DNA of 26,269 bases from Prevotellaceae bacterium UBA4372 (GCA_002391275.1 DGSC01000063.1:1-26269); one strand, 5' to 3'; shown: positions 1-8,733, counted from the first letter of the stretch. The notes: generated from the letters alone by a model not told the origin. Numbers and translations are program-made.

Positions 1-24
1 CATTTCTGCTAAATACTTTTTCAT
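1..24 (-). CDS. Start of an unidentified gene running off the left edge (partial)
   Basis: On the minus strand an ATG at 24-22 opens eight codons (MKKYLAEM) before the window ends. The A-rich leader just upstream is typical of Bacteroidetes translation starts, and a promoter-like sequence lies about 50 bases further up (78-109). Too little is present to name the product. The frame could be spurious, but the promoter, spacing and codons agree with a real start. Confidence 0.4.
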
Positions 25-77
25 CTTTTTGTTTTTTTAAAAGGTTAATAGATATGTTTTATTAACGTTTTGCGCCG

Positions 78-109
78 TAAAATTAACACCTTCTGACGAA
101 GTAGCCAAA
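78..109 (-). promoter_or_regulatory. Candidate promoter for the left-edge gene
   Basis: Read on the minus strand, TTTG (109-106) is followed after 20 bases by TAATTTTA (85-78). This matches the Bacteroidetes -33/-7 pattern except for the last base of the -7 box. It lies between the uvrA terminator and the left-edge start codon. Confidence 0.4.
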
Positions 110-137
110 CTTTTGACAACTTATTTCGCCCTTAAGC

Positions 138-177
138 AAAAAAAAGCCAGAATGAGGTTGCCCTCACTCTGGCTTTT
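138..177 (-). terminator. Rho-independent terminator of uvrA
   Basis: Arms 142-157 and 162-177 pair over 16 positions with one G-U wobble and a four-base loop. On the minus strand the stem is followed by a run of eight T (complement of A at 138-145). The uvrA stop codon (166-164) lies inside the first transcribed arm, so gene and terminator overlap. Confidence 0.85.
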
Positions 178-3013
178 GTTTGATGAATTCAGCGGTATGG
201 CTTTGCTTGCAGGCGGCAAGATCATCAGGAGTCCCTACTGCAACGACATTGCCTCCGTCGGCTCCTCCTTCCGGACCGAGGTCGATGATATAGTCGGCCT
301 GACGGATGACATCGACGTTATGCTCGATGACGACTATCGTATGTCCACGATCGATAAGGGCATTGAAAGCATCAAGTAGGCGGCGAATGTCGTGATAGTG
401 AAGGCCTGTGGTAGGTTCGTCGAAGATAAACATAGTAGGCACCGTCTTCTCCATACCTATGTAGTAGGCTAATTTCACACGTTGGTTCTCGCCTCCCGAG
501 AGCGTCGACGAGGACTGACCAAGTTGTATGTAGCCTAAACCTACGTCCATGAGAGGCTGAAGGCGCTTAACAATCTTCTTCTCACCGTGTCCGCCAAAGA
601 ATTCCATGGCTTCAGCTACAGTCATGGACAACACATCGTTGATGTTTTTATCATGGAAACGTACATCGAGTACATCGCGCTTGAAGCGCTGACCATGGCA
701 CGACTCGCACTCAAGAACAAGGTCGGCCATAAACTGCATCTCCACAGTCACCGTTCCTTCGCCCTTACACTCTTCACAACGACCGCCTTCGGTATTGAAA
801 GAAAAGTAACTCGCCGTGAAGCCCATCTGCTTGGCCAAAGGCTGCTCGGCAAACAGACGCCGGATTTCATCGTAAGCCTTCACATAAATAACGGGATTCG
901 AACGAGAGCTCTTGCCTATGGGATTCTGGTCTACGAATTCCACGGCCTTAATGGCATCCAAGTCGCCTGCAAGGCCCACGAACTCGCCCGGACGGTCGGC
1001 CACTTCATCCAACGATCGCCGCAAGGCACGATACAAAATATCGCGCACCAGCGTACTCTTGCCCGAACCAGACACTCCTGTAACGCAGGTGAACACATTC
1101 AGCGGGAAACGGACATCTATGCCTCTGAGATTGTTGGCTCGTGCGCCCTTAACCTCTATGAAACGATTCCAGGAGCGCACGCTCAAAGGGCGTTCAATGC
1201 GTTCTTCTCCCGTCAGGTAAGCCAAGGTGTGACTGCGTTTGATCGCTGCCGCATCGACGGTCGTGACAGAGTCTGAACGTCCGGCCCAGACCACCTCACC
1301 TCCCAGTCTACCTGCATCGGGACCTATATCTATAATGTAGTCGGCTGCACGAATGATGTCGCCGTCGTGCTCAACCACGACAACAGTGTTGCCGATGTCG
1401 ACCAACTGACGGAGCACTTTAATTAATCTATGCGTGTCACGTGGGTGCAAACCTATGCTCGGTTCGTCAAGAATGTACAACGAACCAACGAGCGAAGAGC
1501 CGAGACTCGTTGCCAGATTGATGCGCTGGCTCTCGCCTCCCGAAAGGCTGTTGGACGGACGACCAAGGGTGAGATAACCAAGTCCCACGTCCAGCAGGAA
1601 TTGTAAGCGACTGTTGATTTCCATGAGCAGACGGCTTGCAACCTTCGTCTCTTGTTCATTAAGCTTTAAATTGTCGAACCAATCCTTCAACAGAGTTACC
1701 GACATGTCAACGAGTTCGGATATTGAACGCCCTCCCACCTTGACATACGAAGCCTCAGCCCTCAGACGTGAGCCCCGACATTCAGGGCAAACAGTCTTAC
1801 CTGTATATCGGGCAAGCATCACACGATTCTGTATCTTGTAACGCCCTTCACGGAGATAATCGAAGAAGAGGTCTATACATACGTCGCCGTGCTGCCATCT
1901 TTGTTCCAAAGTTTCCTTAGGATAACGGCCATGCCACAGCAGGTCTTTCTCTTGATTCGTCAACTCGTAATAGGGCTTAAAGATCGGGAAGCGTATTCCT
2001 TCCGCCATACGTATGAAGGCCGTTTTCCACTCGCTCATCTTGTCGCCACGCCAGCATTGTACGCATCCGTCGTAGACACTTTTCGAGCTATCGGGAATGA
2101 CAAGGTGAGGATCTATTCCGGTTACATTGCCCCAGCCCTCGCATGTGGGACATGCCCCGACTGGAGAGTTGAAGGCGAAAAGCTGGTCTGACGGTTCCTC
2201 GAAGACCATGCCATCGGCCTCGAAGCGTGTCGAGAAGACATGTTCTATGCCTGCAGGCAGGAAACGGAGCATCATTTCTCCCCTACCCTCATAAAAGGCT
2301 GTTTCAGCAGAATCCACGAGACGCGAGATGACAGGGGCTGCCTCATCTGAGGAATTGGGCACTGAGAGGCGGTCGATGAGCAAGCGTGGAAGCGGAGCCT
2401 TTTCAGGCCTTTCTCCCTCTGCCGCTTTGCTGTCGAGAAAATCTTCAATACGCACGGTCTCACCCTCAACATCGAGACGGGTGTAACCTTCCTGCATATA
2501 GGCCCTCAATTGCTCTTCCAAGGTCCGTCCTTCGGCCAATCGTATCGGGCACAGCACCAAGAAGCGCGTACCTGGCGAATAGCTGTGCATACATTCCAGC
2601 ACATCCTCTGTGCTGTGTTTCTTCACTTCGACACCACTGACAGGGCTATAGGTACGTCCGATTCTGGCAAACAGAAGGCGCAGATACTCATAGATCTCCG
2701 TGCTGGTGCCTACCGTGGAACGCGGGTTTCGCGAGATTACCTTTTGCTCGATAGCAATGGCTGGAGGTATGCCGCTGATAAAGTCGCAATCGGGTTTGCC
2801 CATACGTCCGAGGAACTGTCTGGCATAGGAGTTCAGGCTCTCCACATAGCGACGCTGCCCTTCGGCATAGAGCGTATCAAAAGCCAAGGACGATTTGCCC
2901 GAGCCGGATACGCCAGTGATCACGACCAATTGGTTGCGCGGAATCTCAACCGTAACGCCTTTGAGATTGTTTACGCGCGCGTTCTTTATAAAAATAGTCT
3001 GCTTATCGCTCAT
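164..3013 (-). CDS. uvrA: UvrABC excinuclease subunit A
   Basis: This is the DNA-damage recognition ATPase of nucleotide excision repair, acting in the cytoplasm as a dimer that loads UvrB. The 949-residue protein is full length (E. coli UvrA is 940). Both ABC modules are intact: Walker A GVSGSGKS at 34-41 and 646-653, signature LSGGESQR at 490-497 and LSGGENQR at 838-845, and Walker B ILDEP near 514 and IFDEP near 863. Zinc-binding pairs are C288/C291 with C409/C412 and C746/C749 with C769/C772. The UvrB-binding region (about 120-250) is present, which argues against a reduced UvrA-like ABC protein. The start codon shares one base with the stop of the upstream GHL10 gene, so translation is probably coupled. 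Bacteroidetes often carry two uvrA copies; which one this is cannot be told here. Confidence 0.96.
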   Translation of the reverse strand: MSDKQTIFIKNARVNNLKGVTVEIPRNQLVVITGVSGSGKSSLAFDTLYAEGQRRYVESLNSYARQFLGRMGKPDCDFISGIPPAIAIEQKVISRNPRSTVGTSTEIYEYLRLLFARIGRTYSPVSGVEVKKHSTEDVLECMHSYSPGTRFLVLCPIRLAEGRTLEEQLRAYMQEGYTRLDVEGETVRIEDFLDSKAAEGERPEKAPLPRLLIDRLSVPNSSDEAAPVISRLVDSAETAFYEGRGEMMLRFLPAGIEHVFSTRFEADGMVFEEPSDQLFAFNSPVGACPTCEGWGNVTGIDPHLVIPDSSKSVYDGCVQCWRGDKMSEWKTAFIRMAEGIRFPIFKPYYELTNQEKDLLWHGRYPKETLEQRWQHGDVCIDLFFDYLREGRYKIQNRVMLARYTGKTVCPECRGSRLRAEASYVKVGGRSISELVDMSVTLLKDWFDNLKLNEQETKVASRLLMEINSRLQFLLDVGLGYLTLGRPSNSLSGGESQRINLATSLGSSLVGSLYILDEPSIGLHPRDTHRLIKVLRQLVDIGNTVVVVEHDGDIIRAADYIIDIGPDAGRLGGEVVWAGRSDSVTTVDAAAIKRSHTLAYLTGEERIERPLSVRSWNRFIEVKGARANNLRGIDVRFPLNVFTCVTGVSGSGKSTLVRDILYRALRRSLDEVADRPGEFVGLAGDLDAIKAVEFVDQNPIGKSSRSNPVIYVKAYDEIRRLFAEQPLAKQMGFTASYFSFNTEGGRCEECKGEGTVTVEMQFMADLVLECESCHGQRFKRDVLDVRFHDKNINDVLSMTVAEAMEFFGGHGEKKIVKRLQPLMDVGLGYIQLGQSSSTLSGGENQRVKLAYYIGMEKTVPTMFIFDEPTTGLHYHDIRRLLDAFNALIDRGHTIVVIEHNVDVIRQADYIIDLGPEGGADGGNVVAVGTPDDLAACKQSHTAEFIKQKPE

Positions 3014-4488
3014 TATTTTACCTTCACCTTTGTGGTTTTCGATTCATTCTGGAGACGATCAAGGGCTGTTACCACATACGTGCAATGCTGCCCCAATTCG
3101 CTTGAAGGCAGTTCGAAGAAGGTGTTGGGTGTAATAGCCTGCAAGTGCGATGCATTATTGATGTTCACTTCTTCACCTTCGGCAAAGCGATAGACGGCAT
3201 ACGACTTTGCTACATTCATCTCCTTGCGGCCCTTGGGCGCCTTCCAGAAAAGCACAGGTCCATTATCGGTCATCAGCAATTTAACCTTACGCACCTTGCC
3301 CGGAGCCTTCTTGTCGATCCACGGCATAGCAGGTTGCAGAGCAGGTCTCGTGTGATATTGGTTACGCAAAGCCGTGGCATATCCTCCCCTATTGTCGGCC
3401 ACGGCACGTGCATACCATTGGCAAGAGCCGTTAATGCCGGGCAATCCTTGCTGGAGCAGCATCTTGCGCGCCATATCGCCATGTGCAGCTGTGCGATCGA
3501 CGTCCTGACCAATATACAAAGGACGTGAGTGAGCATGAGAACTCCACCAACGTATCAGCTCGTCGTAGTCGGCAGCACGATTACCTATCTCCCAATAAAT
3601 CTGGGGAATGTTATAGTCCACCCATCCCTTCTCTATCCATAAGAGAACGTCGGCATACAAGTCGTCGTAGTTCTGCAGACCATTTGTGCGGGAGCCATCA
3701 GGCCAGGAGCGTTGGTTGCGATAAATGCCAAATGGGGACACGCCGAACTTAACCCACGGCTTCTCCTTACGGACGACGTCGTGCAGTTCGCGGATAAACT
3801 CGTTGACATTCTCTCGCCGCCAGTCACCTCGGTCGCGGCCGTTGCCATATTTGGCGTAAGCGGCATCGTCAGGAATAGGTACGCCAGCCACTGGATAGGG
3901 ATAGAAATAGTCGTCGATATGGAGGCCATCGACATCATATCTGCTCACGATGTCGCGCGCCACTTCGCAGATGAAATGTCGGTTCTCGGGAAGTCCGGGA
4001 TCGAAAAGTATCAGGCCGTCGTAGCTAAAGCAACGCTCTGGATGCTGAATGGCATAGTGGGTTGTTGCCAACGCAGGAGTTCCTTTAGTCTTAGCACGAT
4101 AGGGATTAATCCATGCATGCAATTCCATTCCGCGTGCATGACACTGCTCTATCATCCATTGCAAGGGATCCCAATAGGGTTGAGGCGGAGTTCCTTGCTG
4201 CCCTGTCAGATAGCGGCTCCATGGTTCCAGCTGGCTGGCGTAGAGTGCGTCGCCTTCTACGCGCACCTGAAACAGAATAGCATTGATGCCACAAGCCTGC
4301 AACTCGTTGAGCTCACGTGTAAGTTCGGCCTGCATGGCATCCCGTCCAATGCCTTGCCACTGCCCGTTCACAGCTTGTATCCAAGCCCCACGAAATTCAC
4401 GTTTAGGAGTATAGACTGGCTGCGCCAGGCATACGCACATATTAACCGCAATGAGGGTTAATGTCAAAAATTGTCTGATATTTTTCAT
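3013..4488 (-). CDS. Exported glycoside-hydrolase-like 10 (GHL10/DUF187) protein
   Basis: The protein has 491 residues and an N-terminal signal peptide ending around LAQ (residues 21-23), so it should be exported; no lipobox is seen. From residue about 30 it has the GHL10 (PF02638) TIM-barrel hallmarks: FRGAWIQAVN, INAILFQVRV, ELHAWINPYR, VDGLHIDDYFYP and VKFGVSPFGIYRN. The last 95 residues look like a fibronectin-III-type beta domain. Known relatives include E. coli DigH (YddW), which cleaves peptide-free peptidoglycan glycans; that role here is inference. The gene has its own promoter (4512-4543) and ends in a one-base overlap with uvrA, an unexpected pairing of a periplasmic or surface enzyme with a repair ATPase. 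Confidence 0.88.
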   Translation of the reverse strand: MKNIRQFLTLTLIAVNMCVCLAQPVYTPKREFRGAWIQAVNGQWQGIGRDAMQAELTRELNELQACGINAILFQVRVEGDALYASQLEPWSRYLTGQQGTPPQPYWDPLQWMIEQCHARGMELHAWINPYRAKTKGTPALATTHYAIQHPERCFSYDGLILFDPGLPENRHFICEVARDIVSRYDVDGLHIDDYFYPYPVAGVPIPDDAAYAKYGNGRDRGDWRRENVNEFIRELHDVVRKEKPWVKFGVSPFGIYRNQRSWPDGSRTNGLQNYDDLYADVLLWIEKGWVDYNIPQIYWEIGNRAADYDELIRWWSSHAHSRPLYIGQDVDRTAAHGDMARKMLLQQGLPGINGSCQWYARAVADNRGGYATALRNQYHTRPALQPAMPWIDKKAPGKVRKVKLLMTDNGPVLFWKAPKGRKEMNVAKSYAVYRFAEGEEVNINNASHLQAITPNTFFELPSSELGQHCTYVVTALDRLQNESKTTKVKVK

Positions 4489-4511
4489 TTGCTACAATAA
4501 TATTTCGAGCG

Positions 4512-4543
4512 CAAAGATATAGTAAAAATAGTAAAAACGACAA
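4512..4543 (-). promoter_or_regulatory. Promoter of the GHL10-uvrA operon
   Basis: On the minus strand the -7 box TATCTTTG (4519-4512) matches TAnnTTTG exactly. A TTG (4543-4541) lies 21 bases upstream as a weaker -33 element. The start codon is 23 bases downstream. Confidence 0.65.
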
Positions 4544-4624
4544 TGATTATAGCGAAAAACTAAGTCTTTGACAAAAAAGAGTTGCCGCATACAGTTAAAT
4601 AAAGCTAAAACTTATCGACATGCC

Positions 4625-4655
4625 TTGGCTGCTCTGTGCTTTTCGATTAGCTTTG
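4625..4655 (+). promoter_or_regulatory. Promoter of the outer-membrane barrel gene
   Basis: TTGG (4625-4628), 19 bases of spacer, then TAGCTTTG (4648-4655) fits the Bacteroidetes -33/-7 consensus. It lies downstream of an in-frame ATG at 4620 and upstream of the ATG at 4695, which settles the start at 4695. Confidence 0.75.
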
Positions 4656-4694
4656 CACAAATATTCATTAACTCTTAAAACTAAGAATAAAACT

Positions 4695-5213
4695 ATGCTA
4701 AAGAAAGTCATTTTGGGCGCACTTCTCGCTCTTACCACTATGTCGGCCAACGCTCAGTTTGAAGCTGGCAAGAAGTACATCAATCTTTCGACCAGCAGTT
4801 TGGGTCTCTCATACAGCAAAAACGACAAGCTGCGTTTCGATTTAGGCGCCCAGGCCGGTGTGTTCTTAGCTAACGACTGGATGCTTTATGCTCAGGCTGT
4901 TTACAATCACAAGCGCTTGATGTATGAAAGCTTCACACGGACTGGTCGCAAGGTTTATCAGGATGAGGTGCTCCTTGGTATCGGTGGCCGCTACTATATC
5001 GAGCAGAACGGAATCTATTTAGGCTTGGGAGCACAGTATGCCCACCACGAGCAGACGTATGACAATATATACGTCACCCCGGAAATCGGTTATGCCTTCT
5101 TTATCAATCAATACCTCACAATTGAGCCTTCCGTCTACTATCAGATGTCACTCAACGATTTCTCTGACGCGAGCACTGTTGGCTTGAAGATTGGTATAGG
5201 CTTCACATTCTGA
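4695..5213 (+). CDS. Small outer-membrane beta-barrel protein
   Basis: The protein has 172 residues, with a clear signal peptide (MLKKVILGALLALTTMSANA) cleaved before QFEAG. The mature part is a run of alternating amphipathic strands rich in Tyr, Gly and Leu, such as YYIEQNGIYLGLGAQYAHH and YLTIEPSVYYQMS, and it ends in GIGFTF with a C-terminal Phe, as expected for an outer-membrane barrel. The size suggests an eight-stranded barrel of the OmpX/OmpW-like or porin-family type. An in-frame ATG at 4620 is rejected because it precedes the promoter and would bury the signal peptide. The gene is monocistronic, with its own promoter and terminator. No specific ligand or function can be assigned. Confidence 0.85.
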   Translation: MLKKVILGALLALTTMSANAQFEAGKKYINLSTSSLGLSYSKNDKLRFDLGAQAGVFLANDWMLYAQAVYNHKRLMYESFTRTGRKVYQDEVLLGIGGRYYIEQNGIYLGLGAQYAHHEQTYDNIYVTPEIGYAFFINQYLTIEPSVYYQMSLNDFSDASTVGLKIGIGFTF

Positions 5214-5229
5214 AGCCTATTCCCTTTTT
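5196..5229 (+). terminator. Rho-independent terminator of the barrel gene
   Basis: A perfect 10-bp stem ATAGGCTTCA (5196-5205) / TGAAGCCTAT (5211-5220) with a five-base loop is followed by TCCCTTTTT. The TGA stop codon (5211-5213) is the start of the right arm. Confidence 0.75.
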
Positions 5230-5355
5230 CTAACAGCTGAAGAAGTGGCTTAAACACATCAAGGCTGCAGAACGAAAACAGAAAACATTTAACCCTAACC
5301 AACTAAAAAAAGAAACTATTTTCCTCTCTTGCAGGGAGGAATTAGTTAAAGTTTT

Positions 5356-7347
5356 ATGAAAACCAATCTAAGTTCACAAATCACCCTTGACAGAGTGTCG
5401 CCTCGCTACTACCGCCCAGGCGGGAATATCGAGCGTTCGGTGCTCACTCGTTTCGAAAAGTTACCTACCGACATTTATGCCTCAGCCGAGGAAGGAGCCA
5501 CAGAAGTGGCACTTAAGATTGCCGCAACAATCCGCCAGCGCCAACGTGAAATACGTGCTTGCACGATGGCCTTCTCCGGCGGTGCCACACTTACCGAAGT
5601 ATTCAATCAGCTGGTGCGGATGCACGAGGAGGAAGGTCTCAGCTTCCAGAACGTCGTTGTTTTCGTAACGTATGAATATTATCCCTTGCCCACCGACAGC
5701 ATACAATCGAACCTGAAGATGCTGAAGGATCAGTTCTTCGACCGCGTCGACATTCCTTCTCAGAACATCTATCCGCTCGATGGCACCACCCCTCAAGAGC
5801 GTGTTACCGAGCATTGCATGGCCTACGAGAAGATTATTGAACAGATGGGCGGCATCGACATCTGCCTTCTGGGCATAGGTCGCATGGGCAATATTGCCTT
5901 GAACGTCACTGGTTCCCAGCGCAACAGCCATACGCGCCTCGTGCTCCTCGATGCCACGAGCCGTTCTGAAGCCGTGAAAGTGTTCGGAGCCGAGCAGAAT
6001 GTTCCGGTATGCGCCATAACGATGGGCATAAGCACCATTCGCAAGGCTAAGAAGATATTCCTCCTGGCATGGGGCGAGGAGAAGGCTGATGTCATCAAGA
6101 ACGCCGTCGAAGGCGAAATGACCGATGCCCAGAGCGCCACTTTCCTGCAGATGCACAACAACGTGCAGGTTGTGCTCGACCTTTCGTCGGCCGCCAACCT
6201 CACACGCATTCGCCGGCCGTGGCTCGTCACGTCGTGCGACTGGAACGACAAGCTCATCCGCTCCGCTATCGTATGGCTCTGCCAAAAGACGGGCAAACCC
6301 ATCCTCAAGCTCACCAACAAGGACTACAACGAGCACGGCCTCGGCGAACTGTTGGCCATCTATGGCTCGGCCTACGATGTCAACATCAAAATATTCAACG
6401 ACCTACAGCACACTATCACCGGATGGCCTGGCGGTAAGCCTAATGCCGACGACAGCAATCGTCCCGAGCGTGCGAAGCCAGCTCAGAAGCGCGTGATCAT
6501 CTTCTCGCCTCACCCCGACGACGACGTCATCTCGATGGGCGGCACGCTTCAACGCCTGGTAAAACAAAAGCACGAGGTACACGTAGCCTATGAGACCAGC
6601 GGCAACATCGCCGTCGGCGACGAAGAGGTATTCCGTTTCATGCACTTCATCCGTGGTTTCAACGAGCTCTTCGACGAGGGCAAGAACGAGGTCATCAACG
6701 CCCGCTACAAGGAGTTCATCGACTTCATCAACAAAAAGAAGCCAGAGGATTTCGACACACGCGAGATTCTCGAGGTCAAAGGCCTCATTCGCCGTGGTGA
6801 AGCACGCATGGCTTCGATGTACAGTGGCATCCCCTTGGAGCGCGTACACTTCCTCAACCTGCCGTTCTACGAGACGGGCAAGATACAGAAGAACCCCATC
6901 TCTGAGGCCGACATCGAAATCGTGCTGAACCTTTTGCGCGAGGTGAAGCCTCACCAGATATTCGTCGCAGGCGACCTTGCCGACCCGCACGGCACCCACC
7001 GCGTCTGCACAGACGCCGTGCTGGCAGCCATCGACATCGAGAAGGAAGCTGGTGCCGAGTGGCTGAAGAACTGCCGTATCTGGATGTACCGCGGAGCCTG
7101 GGCCGAGTGGGAGATTGAGCACATCGAGATGGCCGTGCCCATCAGTCCCGAGGAACTGCGAACCAAACGCAACGCCATCCTCAAGCACGCCAGCCAAATG
7201 GAGAGCGCACCTTTCTTGGGCAACGACGAGCGTCTGTTCTGGCAACGTGCCGAAGACCGCAACCACGCCACGGCCGAGCTCTACAACAGCCTTGGTCTGG
7301 CTGCCTACGAGGCCATGGAGGCATTCGTTCAGTATCATCCACTCTAA
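5356..7347 (+). CDS. NagB-like domain fused to a PIG-L family deacetylase
   Basis: The 663-residue cytoplasmic protein has two parts. Residues about 20-340 are homologous to glucosamine-6-phosphate deaminase (NagB/sugar isomerase fold). Residues about 375-660 form a PIG-L/LmbE deacetylase domain with the zinc motif HPDDD (H386-D390) and HGTH (H545, H548) intact. In the NagB part the residues matching E. coli D72, D141, H143 and E148 are Y106, M177, N179 and V184, so deaminase activity is unlikely. The two-domain architecture is known in Bacteroides proteins annotated as NagB. Substrate is probably an N-acetyl-hexosamine derivative (inference). There is no signal peptide and no recognisable promoter in the 140-base leader. 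The next two genes follow on the same strand. The name nagB is withheld because of the missing residues. Confidence 0.85.
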   Translation: MKTNLSSQITLDRVSPRYYRPGGNIERSVLTRFEKLPTDIYASAEEGATEVALKIAATIRQRQREIRACTMAFSGGATLTEVFNQLVRMHEEEGLSFQNVVVFVTYEYYPLPTDSIQSNLKMLKDQFFDRVDIPSQNIYPLDGTTPQERVTEHCMAYEKIIEQMGGIDICLLGIGRMGNIALNVTGSQRNSHTRLVLLDATSRSEAVKVFGAEQNVPVCAITMGISTIRKAKKIFLLAWGEEKADVIKNAVEGEMTDAQSATFLQMHNNVQVVLDLSSAANLTRIRRPWLVTSCDWNDKLIRSAIVWLCQKTGKPILKLTNKDYNEHGLGELLAIYGSAYDVNIKIFNDLQHTITGWPGGKPNADDSNRPERAKPAQKRVIIFSPHPDDDVISMGGTLQRLVKQKHEVHVAYETSGNIAVGDEEVFRFMHFIRGFNELFDEGKNEVINARYKEFIDFINKKKPEDFDTREILEVKGLIRRGEARMASMYSGIPLERVHFLNLPFYETGKIQKNPISEADIEIVLNLLREVKPHQIFVAGDLADPHGTHRVCTDAVLAAIDIEKEAGAEWLKNCRIWMYRGAWAEWEIEHIEMAVPISPEELRTKRNAILKHASQMESAPFLGNDERLFWQRAEDRNHATAELYNSLGLAAYEAMEAFVQYHPL

Positions 7348-7362
7348 TATTCCCTGCAAGTG

Positions 7363-7396
7363 ATGCCGCCATCGCCTCCGTGGGCGATGGCGGCAT
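7363..7396 (+). terminator. Perfect GC-rich hairpin, terminator-like
   Basis: Arms of 14 bases (7363-7376 and 7383-7396) pair perfectly around a six-base loop, 15 bases after the NagB/PIG-L stop codon. The downstream sequence TAATATTATC is AT-rich but has no real T-run, so it may only attenuate read-through or protect the 3' end of the mRNA. Confidence 0.5.
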
Positions 7397-7425
7397 TAAT
7401 ATTATCAACATACACACGACAGACA

Positions 7426-8010
7426 ATGACTACGAAACGACTCGTTGCTGCGTTTGTAGCTTTCGCCCTGGCTCTGAACCTGAGCGCACAGTCCAAACTC
7501 GCCGGCCGTGTTTACCACAACCCCAACGTTATGGTCGACGAGATCAACAGAGTGATGAAAAATGCAAGCAAAGAACTCGGCAAAGCAAAGCAAGAAGCCG
7601 CGGCCAAGGCCGAGAAGGAGAAAGGGCGCAAGCTCACGGCCGAAGAGAAGAAAGAGGTCGACAAGAAGGTGGACGAGGGCATGAAACTCATGGAAGCGTT
7701 GACTAAAGGCATGAAGACAGAGGTCACTGTCACGTTCAAGTCCGACCGCGAGCTGGTAATGAAAATGGACATGAGCGTAAGCGACGATGTCCTCAAAGCT
7801 GCCGGAGTGGGCTGGGCCAAGCGCAAGGCCATGCAAGCGGCCCTTGCCGTGGCGCCTTCAACAGAGAAAGCCAAGTACGTGGTCAAAGACAATCTCGTGA
7901 TTATAAACGATGGCGAAGAAACTGACACGCTCACCCTTTCGGATGACGGCAAATATCTGTCGGGCCGAATGGACGAGAAGACACGTTTCAAGCTTACAAG
8001 AACCAAATAA
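7426..8010 (+). CDS. Exported protein of unknown function
   Basis: The start is set at 7426 because MTTKRLVAAFVAFALALNLSAQ is a good signal peptide; an in-frame ATG at 7360 would put charged and polar residues in front and run through the 7363-7396 hairpin. The mature protein of about 170 residues has a strongly charged Lys/Glu/Ala-rich helical stretch (about residues 45-90, KEKGRKLTAEEKKEVDKKV). A beta-rich C-terminal half follows, with VTVTFKSDRELVMKM, KYVVKDNLVIIND and GKYLSGRMDEKTRFKLTRT, resembling lipocalin-like folds of Bacteroidetes exported proteins. I do not recognise a named family. It sits 18 bases before the SIMPL gene and is probably cotranscribed with it. Confidence 0.8.
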   Translation: MTTKRLVAAFVAFALALNLSAQSKLAGRVYHNPNVMVDEINRVMKNASKELGKAKQEAAAKAEKEKGRKLTAEEKKEVDKKVDEGMKLMEALTKGMKTEVTVTFKSDRELVMKMDMSVSDDVLKAAGVGWAKRKAMQAALAVAPSTEKAKYVVKDNLVIINDGEETDTLTLSDDGKYLSGRMDEKTRFKLTRTK

Positions 8011-8028
8011 CTATTAAATCATTCAATC

Positions 8029-8733
8029 ATGCAAAACAAAGAAATCATTTCAGCGGCAATCATTGCCGCAGGTATCTGCGTCCTCGGTTGGTTCATCAAG
8101 GCCGGCATCGATGATTTTGTCGACAAAGACCGCCGCGTAAGTGTCAAAGGCTTGGCCGAGCAAGAGGTTAAAGCCGACAAGGTGACATGGCCTATCGTAT
8201 CGAAAGAGGTGGGCAACGACTTGCCCGAGCTCTACGACCGTATCGGAGCCACTCAGGCAAAGATTAAGAACTTCCTCATCTCCCGAGGAATCAAAGAGAG
8301 TGAGCTTACAGAGAATGCACCTTCGGTGGCAGACCTCGGAGCACGTGAATACGGCGAACGCAACCTGCCCTACCGCTACATCGTGACATCGGTCATTACC
8401 GTGACTTCGCAAGATGTGGCAAAGGTGCGCAGCATCATAGCCAAACAGGGCGACCTGCTCAAGGAAGGCGTGGCCATTGTCGACGGCGGTTACGAGAATC
8501 CCGTGAAATATGAGTTTGTGGCTTTCCGCGAGATGAAGCCTGCGATGATGCAGGAGGCCATTGCCAACGCAGAAAAAACGGCTCAGCAATTTGCCGAGAA
8601 CTCCCATTCGATTCTCAACAAGATCGTTAGTGCCGACCAAGGACAGTTCTCCATCGACGACCGTGATTCCAACACGCCTTGGATAAAGAAAGTGCGCGTA
8701 GTGACAACTATCACCTATTCGCTCAAGAACTGA
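8029..8733 (+). CDS. SIMPL-domain (DUF541) membrane-anchored protein
   Basis: The protein has 234 residues. Residues 7-24 form a hydrophobic segment (IISAAIIAAGICVLGWFI) that acts as a signal anchor or uncleaved signal peptide. The rest is a SIMPL domain (PF04402), recognised by VSVKGLAEQEVKADKVTW at the start and the alternating strand/helix pattern through VVTTITYSLKN at the end. SIMPL proteins are periplasmic or surface proteins with poorly defined roles; the prototype associates with IRAK-pathway components in mammals and bacterial copies (E. coli YggE) are linked to stress. The gene ends just before a strong terminator (8851-8891) and follows the unknown exported protein by 18 bases. Confidence 0.88.
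   Translation: MQNKEIISAAIIAAGICVLGWFIKAGIDDFVDKDRRVSVKGLAEQEVKADKVTWPIVSKEVGNDLPELYDRIGATQAKIKNFLISRGIKESELTENAPSVADLGAREYGERNLPYRYIVTSVITVTSQDVAKVRSIIAKQGDLLKEGVAIVDGGYENPVKYEFVAFREMKPAMMQEAIANAEKTAQQFAENSHSILNKIVSADQGQFSIDDRDSNTPWIKKVRVVTTITYSLKN

Noticed and set aside
587..1276. 229-codon plus-strand frame opposite uvrA
   Set aside because: Shadow of uvrA, which is strongly conserved on the minus strand.
4620..4694. Upstream ATG extending the barrel protein by 25 residues
   Set aside because: It lies upstream of the promoter boxes and would hide the signal peptide.
5482..7359. Long minus-strand frames (284 and 318 codons) opposite the NagB/PIG-L gene
   Set aside because: Antisense shadows produced by codon bias; no family resemblance and no promoter.
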